DNA of 64,000 nt, taken from Shimia sp. (GTDB taxonomy: Bacteria; Pseudomonadota; Alphaproteobacteria; Rhodobacterales; Rhodobacteraceae). Below, in pieces: positions 1-9,053 of the stretch. The stretch spans positions 124,001-188,000 of the forward strand of contig NZ_JAKVCW010000009.1 of NCBI RefSeq assembly GCF_022448905.1. Direction: 5' to 3'. Made by a program: the position numbers and the translations under genes. Below the pieces are notes generated by a model. It was given only the letters and a program-made list of their open reading frames with translations. It made no database searches and was not told the DNA's origin. Position 1 is the first letter of the stretch; each line of letters starts with the position of its first letter.

Positions 1-43
1 TCTTGGGCATCGTCTTGCAGGTTCAGCATCACGCAGTGGCGTA

Positions 44-670
44 TCATTGCAGTCTCGCGGTCAGGATTTTGTAGCCAGCAAAGCCGAAAAAGCCCGCAAA
101 GGCGAGATCAAAAGCGCGGCTGGCGCGGCGGTATCCACGCACGATTGCAGGCGACGAGAACAGGAAGGCGTAGCCGATAAAGATCAGGATGGAGCCTGCA
201 AACAGGGCCGCGAAATAGGCAAATAGTGTCGCCGGAGTGGCGTCGGCTGGGGCGACGATGGCGTAGATCGATGCCCAGCTGAGGATCGCCTTGGGGTTGG
301 TGATGTGCACAGCTGCGCCTTTGGCAAAAAGGCTTTGGAAGCTGCCCTTGAAAGGGGTGCCAGCGGCGGCCGTGGCATCTTTGGCCAACGCGCGTTTGAG
401 GGCTTTGAGGGCTAACCAGCCGAGGTAGCCAGCGCCCGCGTAGCGCAGAAGTTCAAACACCCAGACGTTGGCCAACATCACGGCGGACAGGCCAAGCGCG
501 GCGGCTATGCCCCAACTGGCAGAGCCCGCAAGGATGCCCAGTGCAAAGGCCAAGGCGTGGCGGCGGCCTTCGGACATAGCCGTGCCGGCGATGCCCATCG
601 TGGCGGGTCCGGGAGAGCCGCCTGCCATGAGCCAGGCAACCCAGATGGCGATGAACTCCGGTGTGATCAT
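44..670 (-). CDS. LysE/RhtB family amino-acid exporter
   Basis: A 208-residue, very hydrophobic protein of the LysE/RhtB translocator family, which exports amino acids or related metabolites across the inner membrane. The family's N-terminal SPGPA motif follows the first membrane segment, and a TNPKAILSW motif lies in the middle, as expected for LysE. I start at the ATG at 670, which overlaps the stop of the upstream gene in an ATGA. The longer open frame would add 38 non-hydrophobic residues that lie inside the neighbour. It is the last visible gene of the rpoZ-to-pdxJ minus-strand run. The substrate cannot be read from sequence. Confidence 0.9.
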   Translation of the reverse strand: MITPEFIAIWVAWLMAGGSPGPATMGIAGTAMSEGRRHALAFALGILAGSASWGIAAALGLSAVMLANVWVFELLRYAGAGYLGWLALKALKRALAKDATAAAGTPFKGSFQSLFAKGAAVHITNPKAILSWASIYAIVAPADATPATLFAYFAALFAGSILIFIGYAFLFSSPAIVRGYRRASRAFDLAFAGFFGFAGYKILTARLQ

Positions 671-1119
671 GATTTTGCCCGGAGCTTGGCGGCGACTTTG
701 ATGCCATTGCGCACGCCCATGCCAAGGAAAATGCGGTTGGTGAGGTAGACCAGCACAACCAAACCCACAAAGATCAGAATCCACACTGGGGGACTGATCA
801 CCGAAAGCACTGAGAACACATCAAACCCCAAGACGGTCATCACGCCAATCGACAGCCCGGCAAAGAGAAGTTGAATGACCGTCGCAACAAGGGTGAGGGG
901 CCAGGCCAGTCGCCAAGCGGCGCCCTTCGGCAACGCAGTCTCTGTATCACGGCCGTGGCGCATCCCCAGATCCTGCGCAGCAGTGATGGCAGGCAGCCAA
1001 ACGCTCATGCCAGCAGGCAGGTCCGTGCTTGTCCATTGCGCCAAAGCCATATCGACCACAACCACGCCCAACATGATGGCACTGTAGAAAAGCGCGTAGC
1101 GACGTAAGTTTAGCTGCAT
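667..1119 (-). CDS. ABZJ_00895 family small membrane protein
   Basis: A 150-residue protein with a hydrophobic segment at about residues 7-27 and two more in the C-terminal half (about 70-95 and 105-130). The N-terminal layout (LRRYALFYSAIMLG...) resembles the uncharacterised ABZJ_00895 family of small inner-membrane proteins. Its stop overlaps the start of the LysE gene by 4 bp, and it follows pdxJ closely, so the three are probably co-transcribed. No function is known to me. Confidence 0.8.
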   Translation of the reverse strand: MQLNLRRYALFYSAIMLGVVVVDMALAQWTSTDLPAGMSVWLPAITAAQDLGMRHGRDTETALPKGAAWRLAWPLTLVATVIQLLFAGLSIGVMTVLGFDVFSVLSVISPPVWILIFVGLVVLVYLTNRIFLGMGVRNGIKVAAKLRAKS

Positions 1120-1138
1120 CGGTGCCCCCTTATTCTGC

Positions 1139-1873
1139 TTATGAACGCGCCTCGTCCATCAGGCGACGCATTTCCTGGATTGCGGGATCAAGACCACGGA
1201 AGATGGATTCGCCAATCAAGAAGTGGCCAATGTTGAGTTCCATGACTTCTGGCAATGCCGCAATCGGCTGCACGGTTTCATAGGTCAAGCCGTGGCCGGC
1301 GTGCACTTCGAGGCCGAGGGAATGGGCGAAGGTCGCCATTTCGGTCAGGCGCGCCAATTCGGTGTCGCGTTCTGCAAAACGGCCTTCGTAGTGGAAATCA
1401 CAATAGGCGCCGGTGTGCAGCTCGATCACTTGCGCGCCGATGCGGTTGGCAGCCTCAATCTGTGCCTTGTCGGCTGCGATAAAGATCGACACGCGACAGC
1501 CTGCGTCGCGCAGAGGCGCGATGAAATGGGCCAGCTTGTTTTCCTCACGCGCCACCTCGAGGCCGCCCTCGGTGGTGCGTTCTTCGCGCTTCTCCGGCAC
1601 GATACAGACCGCGTGCGGCTTGTGGCGCAGGGCAATGGCCTGCATCTCGTCGGTAGCAGCCATCTCAAAGTTGAGCGGCACAGAGAGCGCCTCCATCAGC
1701 GCGTCGATGTCTGCGTCTGCGATATGACGACGGTCTTCGCGCAGGTGAGCGGTGATGCCGTCCGCGCCCGCCTCTTCGGCCAGTTTGGCCGCGCGCACCG
1801 GATCCGGATAAGCCGAGCCACGTGCGTTGCGCACGGTGGCCACGTGGTCAATGTTCACTCCCAAGCGCAGCAT
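1139..1873 (-). CDS. pdxJ: Pyridoxine 5'-phosphate synthase PdxJ
   Basis: PdxJ condenses 1-deoxy-D-xylulose 5-phosphate with 3-amino-2-oxopropyl phosphate to form pyridoxine 5'-phosphate, the last ring-forming step of the DXP-dependent vitamin B6 route. The 244-residue length is typical of this TIM-barrel enzyme. Visible motifs include [12 protein letters not shown] at the N-terminus, [19 protein letters not shown] with the catalytic Glu, ELHTGAY and VHAGHGL. The ATG start gives the canonical [10 protein letters not shown] beginning. It lies about 110 bp downstream of the DUF2062 gene on the same strand. In many proteobacteria acpS follows pdxJ. Here two membrane-protein genes take that place. 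Confidence 0.97.
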   Translation of the reverse strand: MLRLGVNIDHVATVRNARGSAYPDPVRAAKLAEEAGADGITAHLREDRRHIADADIDALMEALSVPLNFEMAATDEMQAIALRHKPHAVCIVPEKREERTTEGGLEVAREENKLAHFIAPLRDAGCRVSIFIAADKAQIEAANRIGAQVIELHTGAYCDFHYEGRFAERDTELARLTEMATFAHSLGLEVHAGHGLTYETVQPIAALPEVMELNIGHFLIGESIFRGLDPAIQEMRRLMDEARS

Positions 1874-1983
1874 CGCAATTCCTCCGAGACAGGTTTGATC
1901 AAATTTGCGGCGAGACTACGGGCAGTGCGGCGCAAGGAAAACCGGTTTTTTGTGTGGATACAATTTCAGCCTGACCGAAGGGA

Positions 1984-2640
1984 TCAGTTGTCCTGCTGCA
2001 CATTTGCTGCCTGCTCTTCGGCCACAGCGCGGGCCTTGGCAATGCGTTTGGCAAATTTGGCAGAGCGTCGTTTTTGGTAGGCTCGGATCACAGGAACCGA
2101 GAGGTAGTACATCACGGTGGCGGTGATGATGCCGGGGATGATGCCGCCGATCATGTAGGGGTAGAACACTTCGTCAAAGAAGATGCGCAGGCCATGCCAA
2201 TCGGCCACGTTATCGTTAAACATGGCCCAGAAGTTGTGCCAGAGGTCCGCGCCTGCGTTGGCAAATTTCCCCGCCAGAGTGCCTTTGTCGCCCTCTTCAA
2301 ACTCCGTCCCCAAGATGAAGTGGCCGGTTTTGAGCGACACAACACCAATTGGCAGATAGGTCAGCGGGTTGCCAAAGAAGGTGGCCAGCAAGGCGGCCAG
2401 CAGATTGCCACCAAGGATGCGCGAGAGGAGCGCGGCGACCACAAAATGCATGGTGTAAAACGGCGTGAAGGTGGTAAAGACACCGGCCCAGATACCGCGC
2501 CCGATGGTCTCAGCAGACCCGGGCAAACGGTGCAGGCGGTGCTGCACGTAGCGCGCCGCCCGTCCCCAGCCACCGCGGGGATAGAAAAACTCTCCGATGA
2601 TGCGGAGAAATGGTCTTCTATCGCGGCGCTTAAATACCAC
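1984..2640 (-). CDS. DUF2062 domain membrane protein
   Basis: A 218-residue protein with the DUF2062 signature: a basic N-terminus with an RRxxRYxxHRxxRL-like stretch, then hydrophobic segments around GIWAGVFTTFTPFYTMHF and NPLTYLPIG, and a last membrane segment near residues 165-190 before a charged tail. DUF2062 proteins are predicted inner-membrane proteins of unknown function and often sit beside Rsh or B6 genes in alphaproteobacteria. The start lies 18 bp after the Rsh stop, which supports an operon. Confidence 0.9.
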   Translation of the reverse strand: MVFKRRDRRPFLRIIGEFFYPRGGWGRAARYVQHRLHRLPGSAETIGRGIWAGVFTTFTPFYTMHFVVAALLSRILGGNLLAALLATFFGNPLTYLPIGVVSLKTGHFILGTEFEEGDKGTLAGKFANAGADLWHNFWAMFNDNVADWHGLRIFFDEVFYPYMIGGIIPGIITATVMYYLSVPVIRAYQKRRSAKFAKRIAKARAVAEEQAANVQQDN

Positions 2641-2658
2641 GGAGGTTCCTCGAGTTCG

Positions 2659-4794
2659 TCAGGTCGCGAGCGGGCTGCGGACCAAATCTGGGTTTCGGTA
2701 GCGTTCGATTTCGGCCACGTCGGTTTCCGCTTCCAATGCCAGCATTAGCTTGTGCAGATGTTCGGCGTCGCCAAGATCCACACTGATCAGAAGTCTGTAA
2801 AAATCCGGTTTCCGGTCCACAAACACCATGTCAGAGATATTGGCCTTGTTCTCGCCAATCAATGTGCAAAGTCGCCCCAGTACCCCAGCGTCATTTCCAA
2901 TCGTGATCAGCAACTGCACCGTGTAGATCGGCTTGTGCTTGCCCGCGTGCCAATGCAGATCAAGCCAGCGCTCGGGCTGGTCTTCGTAGTTGGACAGCGA
3001 GTCACAATCGATGGCGTGCACCACCACGCCTTGTCCACGGTAGGTGATGCCGACAATGCGCTCACCAGGAAGCGGCTGACAACAAGGTGCGCGCTGGAAA
3101 CTCTGGTCAGCGGACAGACCAATCACCGCCCGTTCGGAAGCTACCTCATCGGTCTCTGCCGGAGCGAGGTCTGGGTAAACCGTTTGCAACACTTCTTGGG
3201 CGGTCAGCTCGGCAGAGCCTAGGCGGGCCAGAACCTCGTCCTTGTTTTTCAGGCGCAGGTGTTTGGCAGCCAGTTCGAGCGCCTTGTCAGTGGATTTTTT
3301 GCCCACATGCTCAAAGGCAGATCGCGCCAGTTCTGCGCCAAGACGCACGTAGCGGTCCCGATCCATCTCCCGCAGCGCGCGGCGGATGGCGGTGCGGGCC
3401 TTACCGGTCTTGGCGATGTCGAGCCAGGTGGCTTGCGGCATCTGACCTTCGGCGGTGATGACCTCGACCGACTGGCCGTTTTTGATCCGCGTCCAGAGCG
3501 GCACGCGACGGTGGTCCACCTTGGCGCCGACACAGGCATGGCCAATCCGGGTGTGGATCGCGTAAGCAAAATCAATAGGCGTCGCGCCGCGCGGCAGCTT
3601 CACCACTTCACCTTTTGGGGTAAAGCAGAAGACCTGATCCGAATACATTTCCAGCTTCACCGCTTCGAGGAAATCTTCGTGATCTTCCTCAGCGTCAAAC
3701 TGTTCGGTTAGGCCGGAGATCCATTTCACCGGATCGACGGCAAAGGGGTTTTCGCCCCGCACACCGTCTTTGTAGGACCAGTGCGCCGCGACACCGGATT
3801 CCGCAACATCATGCATCTGACGGGTGCGAATTTGCACCTCAACGCGGCGCCCGTTGCGGCCGGACACGGTGGTGTGGATCGAGCGGTAGCCGTTGGATTT
3901 TGGCTGGCTGATGTAGTCTTTGAAGCGCCCTGGCACAGCGCGCCAACGTTGATGGATCACGCCCAAAGCGCGGTAGCAACTGTCTTCGGTGTCAGTGATG
4001 ATGCGGAAGCCGTAGATGTCGGACAGGCGCGAGAAGCCCTGATCCTTTTCCTGCATCTTGCGCCAGATTGAATAAGGCTTCTTGGCACGGCCAAAGACTT
4101 CCCCCGGAATGTCATGATCGACTAACACCTGACGCATATCCGCCGTCGTGCGCTCGATCACGTCGCCGGTTTCTTTTTGCAGCGTGATGAAGCGCCGCAT
4201 GATAGACGCGCGACCATCGGGGTTAAGCACCTTGAACGCCAGATCCTCAAGCTCGTCGCGCATCCATTGCATACCCATGCGGCCTGCCAGAGGCGCATAA
4301 ATGTCCATGGTTTCGCGTGCCTTTTGCCCCTGTTTTTCCGGGCGCATGGCCTTGATCGTCCGCATGTTGTGCAGACGGTCGGCAAGCTTCACCAAGATCA
4401 CCCGCAGATCCTTGGACATGGCCATAAACAGCTTGCGGAAGTTCTCCGCCTGTTTGGTTTCTGACGAGGACAATTGCAGGTTGGTCAGCTTGGTGACGCC
4501 ATCGACAAGACCGGCAATCTCGCCGCCAAACAGCTCTTCGACGGACTCATATGAGGCTTTGGTGTCCTCGATGGTGTCGTGCAGAAGCGCTGTGATGATG
4601 GAGGCATCATCCAGGTGCTGTTCGGCCAGAATCCAGGCCACTTCGATTGGGTGCGTGTAATAAGGTTCGCCAGAATGGCGGAACTGACCATCGTGCATCT
4701 CGCGGCCATAGTCATAGGCCGCGCGAATCAAGTCTTCGTTGGTCTTGGGATTGTAGGCGCGAATGAGATTTACGAGATCGTCCGCAGAGATCAT
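2659..4794 (-). CDS. rsh: Bifunctional (p)ppGpp synthetase/hydrolase (RelA/SpoT, Rsh)
   Basis: Makes and degrades the stringent-response alarmone (p)ppGpp. At 711 residues it is a full-length long RSH. The hydrolase HD domain carries HDTIED at residues 72-77. The synthetase domain has the GYRSIHT motif in its middle. A TGS domain (VFCFTPKGEVVKLPRGATPIDFAYAIHT region) and a C-terminal ACT domain follow. Retention of the HD residues implies that hydrolysis is active, as expected where a single Rsh does both jobs. It sits 27 bp downstream of rpoZ, an arrangement shared by many proteobacteria (rpoZ-spoT). Confidence 0.97.
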   Translation of the reverse strand: MISADDLVNLIRAYNPKTNEDLIRAAYDYGREMHDGQFRHSGEPYYTHPIEVAWILAEQHLDDASIITALLHDTIEDTKASYESVEELFGGEIAGLVDGVTKLTNLQLSSSETKQAENFRKLFMAMSKDLRVILVKLADRLHNMRTIKAMRPEKQGQKARETMDIYAPLAGRMGMQWMRDELEDLAFKVLNPDGRASIMRRFITLQKETGDVIERTTADMRQVLVDHDIPGEVFGRAKKPYSIWRKMQEKDQGFSRLSDIYGFRIITDTEDSCYRALGVIHQRWRAVPGRFKDYISQPKSNGYRSIHTTVSGRNGRRVEVQIRTRQMHDVAESGVAAHWSYKDGVRGENPFAVDPVKWISGLTEQFDAEEDHEDFLEAVKLEMYSDQVFCFTPKGEVVKLPRGATPIDFAYAIHTRIGHACVGAKVDHRRVPLWTRIKNGQSVEVITAEGQMPQATWLDIAKTGKARTAIRRALREMDRDRYVRLGAELARSAFEHVGKKSTDKALELAAKHLRLKNKDEVLARLGSAELTAQEVLQTVYPDLAPAETDEVASERAVIGLSADQSFQRAPCCQPLPGERIVGITYRGQGVVVHAIDCDSLSNYEDQPERWLDLHWHAGKHKPIYTVQLLITIGNDAGVLGRLCTLIGENKANISDMVFVDRKPDFYRLLISVDLGDAEHLHKLMLALEAETDVAEIERYRNPDLVRSPLAT

Positions 4795-4821
4795 GTGCGC
4801 CCACCCATATAGCTTGGGGCC

Positions 4822-5175
4822 TTAGCCCTGGCCTTGCGCTTCCATCAGGGCGCGCAGAAGTTTTTCTTCGGACATGTCATCTTCTTGCGGGGTGTCCGGC
4901 TCGGACCCCATCAGAAGCGCCATACGGTCTTCTTCTGGCTCGTCGACTTCGATCTGGCTCTGGTTGGCCTCGATCAGACGCTCGCGCAGTTCATCCGCGG
5001 TCTGGGTTTCCTCTGCGATTTCACGCAGCGCCACCACAGGGTTTTTGTCGTTGTCACGATCCAGAGTGATTGCGGCACCAGCAGACACTTCGCGGGCACG
5101 GTGGGACGCAAGCATCACCAGCTCAAAGCGGTTAGGTACTTTGTCTACGCAGTCTTCAACGGTCACGCGGGCCAT
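4822..5175 (-). CDS. rpoZ: DNA-directed RNA polymerase omega subunit RpoZ
   Basis: The small omega subunit helps fold beta' and assemble RNA polymerase, and it contributes to a ppGpp binding site. The 117-residue product starts [20 protein letters not shown] and contains the AxxRAREV and [11 protein letters not shown] stretches typical of the family. An acidic C-terminal extension follows. The in-frame ATG four codons upstream (5187) would add MECP. I use 5175 because the family begins at MARVT. It is the first gene of the rpoZ-rsh-DUF2062-pdxJ run. Confidence 0.95.
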   Translation of the reverse strand: MARVTVEDCVDKVPNRFELVMLASHRAREVSAGAAITLDRDNDKNPVVALREIAEETQTADELRERLIEANQSQIEVDEPEEDRMALLMGSEPDTPQEDDMSEEKLLRALMEAQGQG

Positions 5176-5250
5176 CGGGCACTCCACTTGTTATGGATCG
5201 AGTCAGAAATCGTGTGTGTAAGGGGGATTGTACCCCTTGACAAGCAGGAT

Positions 5251-5811
5251 TCACAGGGGCTGCGGCTCTTTCTGGGCGAATTCCGGCAAATCCCCAAACA
5301 TTTGAGCCACAGTGCGCCCTAGAACCGGATGTTTCCAGTCTGGTGCGATGTCCATCAGCGGTGCCAGGACAAAGCCGCGGTCCTGCAAACGCGGGTGCGG
5401 GAGAATCAGTTCCTCCGGCGCCTCCTGCGTCTGTTGCTCTGGCGGCAGGTCATGCCAGCGCGCCCAGGCTGAGGCATTTGGCAGCACCTGCGACTCAAAC
5501 CCGATCAGATCGATGTCCAAAGGACGTGTCCCCCACCGGATCAAACGCTCGCGCCCGAACGTGCTCTCTATCTTGTGCAGTTGCGTGAGAAGTTCCGCCG
5601 CAGAGAGCGTTGTGTGAATTGCAACTGCGGCATTTACATAATCCGGGCCAGCCTCGGCAGGAAAACAAGGGGTTTGAAAAAAACGGCTAACTGCGCGAAT
5701 ATGAACATCATTCCGGTTCAAATGAATTAAAGATTCTTGCAGAGTTTGAATTGGTGAACCAAATTGAGATGGCAAATTACCGCCAAGAGCCAATAGACCA
5801 AAACTACTCAC
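5251..5811 (-). CDS. folK: HPPK: 2-amino-4-hydroxy-6-hydroxymethyldihydropteridine diphosphokinase
   Basis: FolK transfers pyrophosphate from ATP to 6-hydroxymethyl-dihydropterin in folate synthesis. The 186-residue product has the LALGGNLP N-terminus, the RFFQTPCFP segment and the RWGTRPLDIDLI signature with the two metal-binding Asp residues. The start is a GTG at 5811, preceded by AGGGATTAAA. Base usage is odd. In the first 51 codons only 11 end in G or C, whereas the rest of the gene shows the usual preference of its neighbours. The gene is divergent from the NYN-domain gene. Confidence 0.95.
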   Translation of the reverse strand: MSSFGLLALGGNLPSQFGSPIQTLQESLIHLNRNDVHIRAVSRFFQTPCFPAEAGPDYVNAAVAIHTTLSAAELLTQLHKIESTFGRERLIRWGTRPLDIDLIGFESQVLPNASAWARWHDLPPEQQTQEAPEELILPHPRLQDRGFVLAPLMDIAPDWKHPVLGRTVAQMFGDLPEFAQKEPQPL

Positions 5812-5964
5812 TTTAATCCCTATCTAATTTTCTAGTTGGACAGAACTTACCGCAAATGCTTGCGACCCCCGTAAATATGACTATTTTGAACGTGCTGTCA
5901 CGCTCACTCCAAATTTTCACTCACGGGACATTCCAGGCGCGGCAGAGTTAGAAAGGACATTTTG

Positions 5965-6540
5965 ATGTTTTACAAAGACGAACGGCTTGCGCTGTTCATA
6001 GACGGGTCGAATCTGTACGCGGCTGCGAAGTCGCTCGGGTTCGACATCGACTATAAGCTTCTGCGGCAGGAATTCATGCGCCGCGGCAAGCTGCTCCGCG
6101 CCTTTTACTACACAGCGCTGCTGGAAAACGACGAGTATTCGCCGATCCGCCCGCTGGTAGACTGGCTGCATTACAACGGCTTCACCATGGTGACCAAAGC
6201 GGCGAAGGAGTACACAGACTCCCAGGGGCGTCGCAAGGTCAAGGGGAACATGGACATTGAGCTGGCGGTGAACGCGATGGAACTGGCGCCACATGTGGAC
6301 CACATCGTTTTGTTCTCGGGAGATGGGGATTTCCGTCCGCTGGTTGAAAGCCTGCAACGCCAAGGCGTGCGCGTGTCCGTGGTGTCCACGATCCGCAGCC
6401 AACCACCGATGATTTCTGACGAGCTGCGCCGTCAGGCTGACAACTTCATTGAGCTGGATGGCCTGCGCGAAGTGATTGGCCGCCCGCCGCGTGATCCGAT
6501 TCCGGAACACAACCGCGAGTCGGAGATGGCAGACGACTGA
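5965..6540 (+). CDS. NYN domain (LabA/DUF88) protein, predicted RNase
   Basis: A 191-residue protein of the NYN/LabA-like PIN-fold family, predicted metal-dependent ribonucleases. The conserved acidic residues are visible: FIDGSNLY near the N-terminus, KGNMDIELAVNAME in the middle and FSGDGDFRPLVE after it. The C-terminal tail is short and charged. I use the ATG at 5965, with GAAAGGA upstream. A TTG directly in front would add one residue. The gene stands alone between divergent folK and convergent cytochrome c and has its own terminator. Confidence 0.92.
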   Translation: MFYKDERLALFIDGSNLYAAAKSLGFDIDYKLLRQEFMRRGKLLRAFYYTALLENDEYSPIRPLVDWLHYNGFTMVTKAAKEYTDSQGRRKVKGNMDIELAVNAMELAPHVDHIVLFSGDGDFRPLVESLQRQGVRVSVVSTIRSQPPMISDELRRQADNFIELDGLREVIGRPPRDPIPEHNRESEMADD

Positions 6541-6562
6541 TCCGTCGCCATAGAGACTTGTG

Positions 6563-6590
6563 AAAGCCGGAGCCAATGCTCCGGCTTTTT
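6563..6590 (+). terminator. Intrinsic terminator after the NYN gene
   Basis: Perfect 11-bp stem AAAGCCGGAGC / GCTCCGGCTTT with a CAAT loop, followed by a T run. It lies between the converging NYN and cytochrome c genes and overlaps the cytochrome stop. The A run on the other side means it could also work for the minus strand. Confidence 0.9.
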
Positions 6591-7053
6591 AGTTGGCGGG
6601 CGCGTTCGTGCTGTTGTGCATCTCGATGATCTCCGGTGGCCACGTGCTTTTGATAAACCCCAGCACGTCAAGAATGTCCTGATCGCTCAGGGTGTCGGAA
6701 AACCCGGGCATATTGCTCTCATAGCCCTGCCCCACCACTGCGGCGGTGCCAAGTTTGGTGAGGCGGAATAGCACGTCATCCGGATGATGCCATGTATGTC
6801 CGCTTTCGTCATGTGGCGGGGCTGGCATGAAACCTTCGGGAGAAGGCTGCTTCCAGTTGGGTTCGCCTTCGAGATTTTCACCATGGCAGGACGCGCAATT
6901 GTCGGCATAGATCACAGCACCGCGTGCGATGCTTTCTGAGCGGTCGTACGGCAGGCGTACGCCAGGTGCAGAGGCCCCAACCCAAAACTGCCAGACAACG
7001 CCGCTAATCACGAGCATTGCCAAAGTCAAAACGCCAAATGTCTTGCGAGTCAT
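6589..7053 (-). CDS. Membrane-anchored c-type cytochrome
   Basis: A 154-residue monoheme cytochrome c. An N-terminal hydrophobic segment (about residues 7-24) acts as signal or anchor. The heme-binding CASCH motif lies near residue 53 in ADNCASCHGENLEG. A distal Met ligand candidate lies in NMPGFSDTLSDQDI. This class I fold carries electrons in the periplasm. The gene is monocistronic, so its partner oxidase or dehydrogenase cannot be told from context. Confidence 0.92.
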   Translation of the reverse strand: MTRKTFGVLTLAMLVISGVVWQFWVGASAPGVRLPYDRSESIARGAVIYADNCASCHGENLEGEPNWKQPSPEGFMPAPPHDESGHTWHHPDDVLFRLTKLGTAAVVGQGYESNMPGFSDTLSDQDILDVLGFIKSTWPPEIIEMHNSTNAPAN

Positions 7054-7348
7054 TCTCGGCCCTCAAAGTGTCCTGACGCGGCTCTAACGGGGTCCCACAC
7101 TGGAAGGTCAAGCACTGCAAAATTGAGACTGTAACGCCGCAAACACCACCAAGGCTGCGCGCGCCACATATGGCACGCGAAGCAATCGCCTCGCCCTTAC
7201 AGGTTAAAATCCAAGGCGACTACCCGGACGTACTCGGGGCATTGCTTGGAGCAATGAGACCGGGCAAAACAACACTAACACTGGGATTGAGGCTTGGGTC
7301 ACTTGAGAAGGGCCCCGAGAGGACCAATTGCGGGGAGGGAAGGACGAC
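7054..7348. other. Intergenic region with a perfect hairpin
   Basis: Between the cytochrome c start (minus) and the DUF3429 operon (plus) lie 295 bases without a convincing gene. They hold a perfect inverted repeat CATTGCT-TGG-AGCAATG at 7240-7256 and a palindromic GCCACATATGGC near 7162. Promoters for both divergent genes must lie here, but I cannot assign -35/-10 boxes with confidence. Confidence 0.5.
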
Positions 7349-7813
7349 ATGGGACAGTTCAAACAAAGGGTGCCAACTGCACCGCTATTGCTCGGGCTTG
7401 CCGGGTTGCTGCCGTTTCTGTGGGGCGCGCTGACCTATCTGAATGCCGAGCTCGCTTTGTGGGGTACTAAGGCCCTGGGACCGCGGTTTGTCGGGCCCTA
7501 TGTCCAGCTTTTCTATGGTTCGGTCATCTTGAGTTTTATGTCCGGCGTGCTTTGGGGATTTGCAACCAAAACTGACGGCGCACAAGCCGCGATTGGCTAT
7601 GCACTGTCGACCATTCCCGCACTTTGGGCATTTTTCATGACCGGCGGCGGCCCTGTTGGTGCTGGCACCAATCTGATCTTTGGTTTTGTCGGTCTGCTGT
7701 TTTTGGATTACACCTTTTTTAGGTGGGGTCTGACCCCGCCATGGTGGATGCAGCTGCGCCTGGTTTTGACCACCGTGGTGGTGGCCTGCCTGGCCATTGG
7801 TGTTGTCTTTTAA
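7349..7813 (+). CDS. DUF3429 domain membrane protein
   Basis: A 154-residue protein with about five hydrophobic segments and the DUF3429 pattern (GLAGLLPFLWG, YGSVILSFMSGVLWGFA, FLDYTFFRWGLTPPWW). These are inner-membrane proteins of unknown function. I chose the ATG at 7349, which has a purine-rich GGGAGGGAAGGA upstream, over a TTG seven codons earlier. It is the first of four closely packed + strand genes ending in rnhA. Confidence 0.88.
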   Translation: MGQFKQRVPTAPLLLGLAGLLPFLWGALTYLNAELALWGTKALGPRFVGPYVQLFYGSVILSFMSGVLWGFATKTDGAQAAIGYALSTIPALWAFFMTGGGPVGAGTNLIFGFVGLLFLDYTFFRWGLTPPWWMQLRLVLTTVVVACLAIGVVF

Positions 7814-7836
7814 GTATCTGAGATGAGGAATTAACT

Positions 7837-8451
7837 GTGCTGTCATTGCAGTTTCTTGTGACCGCCTTTGTGGTGGTGATCGCACCCGGAACCGGGGTTA
7901 TTTACACATTGGCGATGGGTCTCGGCCAAGGGCCACGCGCCGCACTTTGGGCGGCTTTGGGCTGTACCTTCGGAATCGTGCCACACCTGTTGGCTGCCAC
8001 ATTGGGCTTGGCAGCGGTGCTGCATACCTCAGCGGTTTTGTTCAACGTGGTGAAATTTGCCGGTGTGGCGTACCTGCTGTTCCTCGCCTGGCAGGCGGTG
8101 CGCAGTGGCGGAGCCTTGGCGGTCACGGCAGAACGTCAAGCGCAGGCAGGTTTTGTGATCGCGCGACGCGGGGCGTTGATCAACATTTTGAACCCAAAAC
8201 TCTCGGTGTTCTTCCTCGCGCTACTGCCCCCTTTCCTGAGCGGCAATGCCGCAACCGCGACCATGGAAATGACATTGCTGGGCGGCGTGTTCATGGCGCT
8301 GACCTTTGGGGTGTTTGTGCTTTATGGGCTGTTTGCCGCCAAGGCCCGCGACCTGCTGCTGGGCAGTGAGCGGGTGATGACGTGGTTGAACCGCAGCTTT
8401 GCCACGATCTTTGTGGCGCTGGCCGGACGGCTCGCGATGGAACGCGCATGA
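7837..8451 (+). CDS. LysE/RhtB family exporter
   Basis: A 204-residue LysE family translocator with five to six hydrophobic segments. The family's N-terminal motif appears as IAPGTGVIYTLAMGLGQGPR, and the NILNPKLSVFFLALLPPF block is present. It begins with GTG after GAGGAATTAACT, a good ribosome binding site. Its stop overlaps the next gene's ATG. Homologues export homoserine, threonine or other amino acids. The specificity here is unknown. Confidence 0.92.
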   Translation: MLSLQFLVTAFVVVIAPGTGVIYTLAMGLGQGPRAALWAALGCTFGIVPHLLAATLGLAAVLHTSAVLFNVVKFAGVAYLLFLAWQAVRSGGALAVTAERQAQAGFVIARRGALINILNPKLSVFFLALLPPFLSGNAATATMEMTLLGGVFMALTFGVFVLYGLFAAKARDLLLGSERVMTWLNRSFATIFVALAGRLAMERA

Positions 8452-9053
8452 GCGACAAAGGCACATTGGCGGTCTACGCAGCAGCCGCTGGCGAATACGC
8501 GAAGCGGTTTGCACGAGTTGCAGAGTCCGATGTTGATCAATTCAGCGATCTGGCAGCGTTCTTTGAGTTATTACCTGACAATGGCTTGGTATTGGATTTG
8601 GGCTGTGGGCCGGGACAATGGGCAGCGAAAATCCGAGAGGCCGGTTATCGTGTGGAGGGCATGGATGCCTCACCGGAGATGGCAGCATTGGCGAAAGAGC
8701 GCTTTGATTTGGATGTGACCGTTGGTGTGTTTGAGGACCTAGACGCAAGCGGCGTGTTTGATGGGATCTGGGCAAACTTTAGTTTGTTGCATGCGCCAAA
8801 AGCCGCGATGCCTGAACACCTTAACCGTATTCATCGCGCCCTAAAGCCGAGCGGAGCGTTCCACATTGGCACCAAGCTTGGGGAAGGCGAAGACCGTGAC
8901 CATCTGGGTCGGTTTTACAGCTACTATCAAGCCGAAGAACTGACAGTCCTCTTGGAGGAGGCAGGCTTTACGGTTGTGCGAAAAAGAACCGGATCTGCTG
9001 TGGGATTGGCTGGTAGTAAAGACACTTTTGTCATACTCACGGCCCATGGCTAG
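8448..9053 (+). CDS. Class I SAM-dependent methyltransferase
   Basis: A 201-residue methyltransferase of the ubiquinone/menaquinone-type fold. Motif I is [12 protein letters not shown], followed by the acidic loop [10 protein letters not shown], the post-I region and the motif IV-like [12 protein letters not shown]. The substrate is not evident. The ATG overlaps the LysE stop (ATGA), and the 3' end overlaps the rnhA start by 8 bp, so translation is probably coupled along DUF3429-lysE-MTase-rnhA. Confidence 0.92.
   Translation: MSDKGTLAVYAAAAGEYAKRFARVAESDVDQFSDLAAFFELLPDNGLVLDLGCGPGQWAAKIREAGYRVEGMDASPEMAALAKERFDLDVTVGVFEDLDASGVFDGIWANFSLLHAPKAAMPEHLNRIHRALKPSGAFHIGTKLGEGEDRDHLGRFYSYYQAEELTVLLEEAGFTVVRKRTGSAVGLAGSKDTFVILTAHG

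Noticed and set aside
1..29. An open minus-strand frame starting ATG at 29 and running off the left edge
   Set aside because: Only nine codons are visible, with no clear ribosome binding site and no family match, so I do not call a gene.
1954..1962. TGTGGATAC, one base from a DnaA box, between pdxJ and DUF2062
   Set aside because: A one-mismatch 9-mer is expected many times by chance, and the place is within an operon.
1223..2080. Long + strand open frame (285 codons) opposite pdxJ
   Set aside because: It is antisense to a certain gene, has no homology-like motifs and reflects the codon bias of pdxJ.
5220..5240. GGGG-ATTGTA-CCCC dyad upstream of rpoZ as a terminator of folK
   Set aside because: The stem has only four pairs and no T run.
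7170..7433. 87-codon + strand frame overlapping the DUF3429 start
   Set aside because: It runs through hairpin-rich intergenic DNA, overlaps a clear gene out of frame and has no protein-like pattern.
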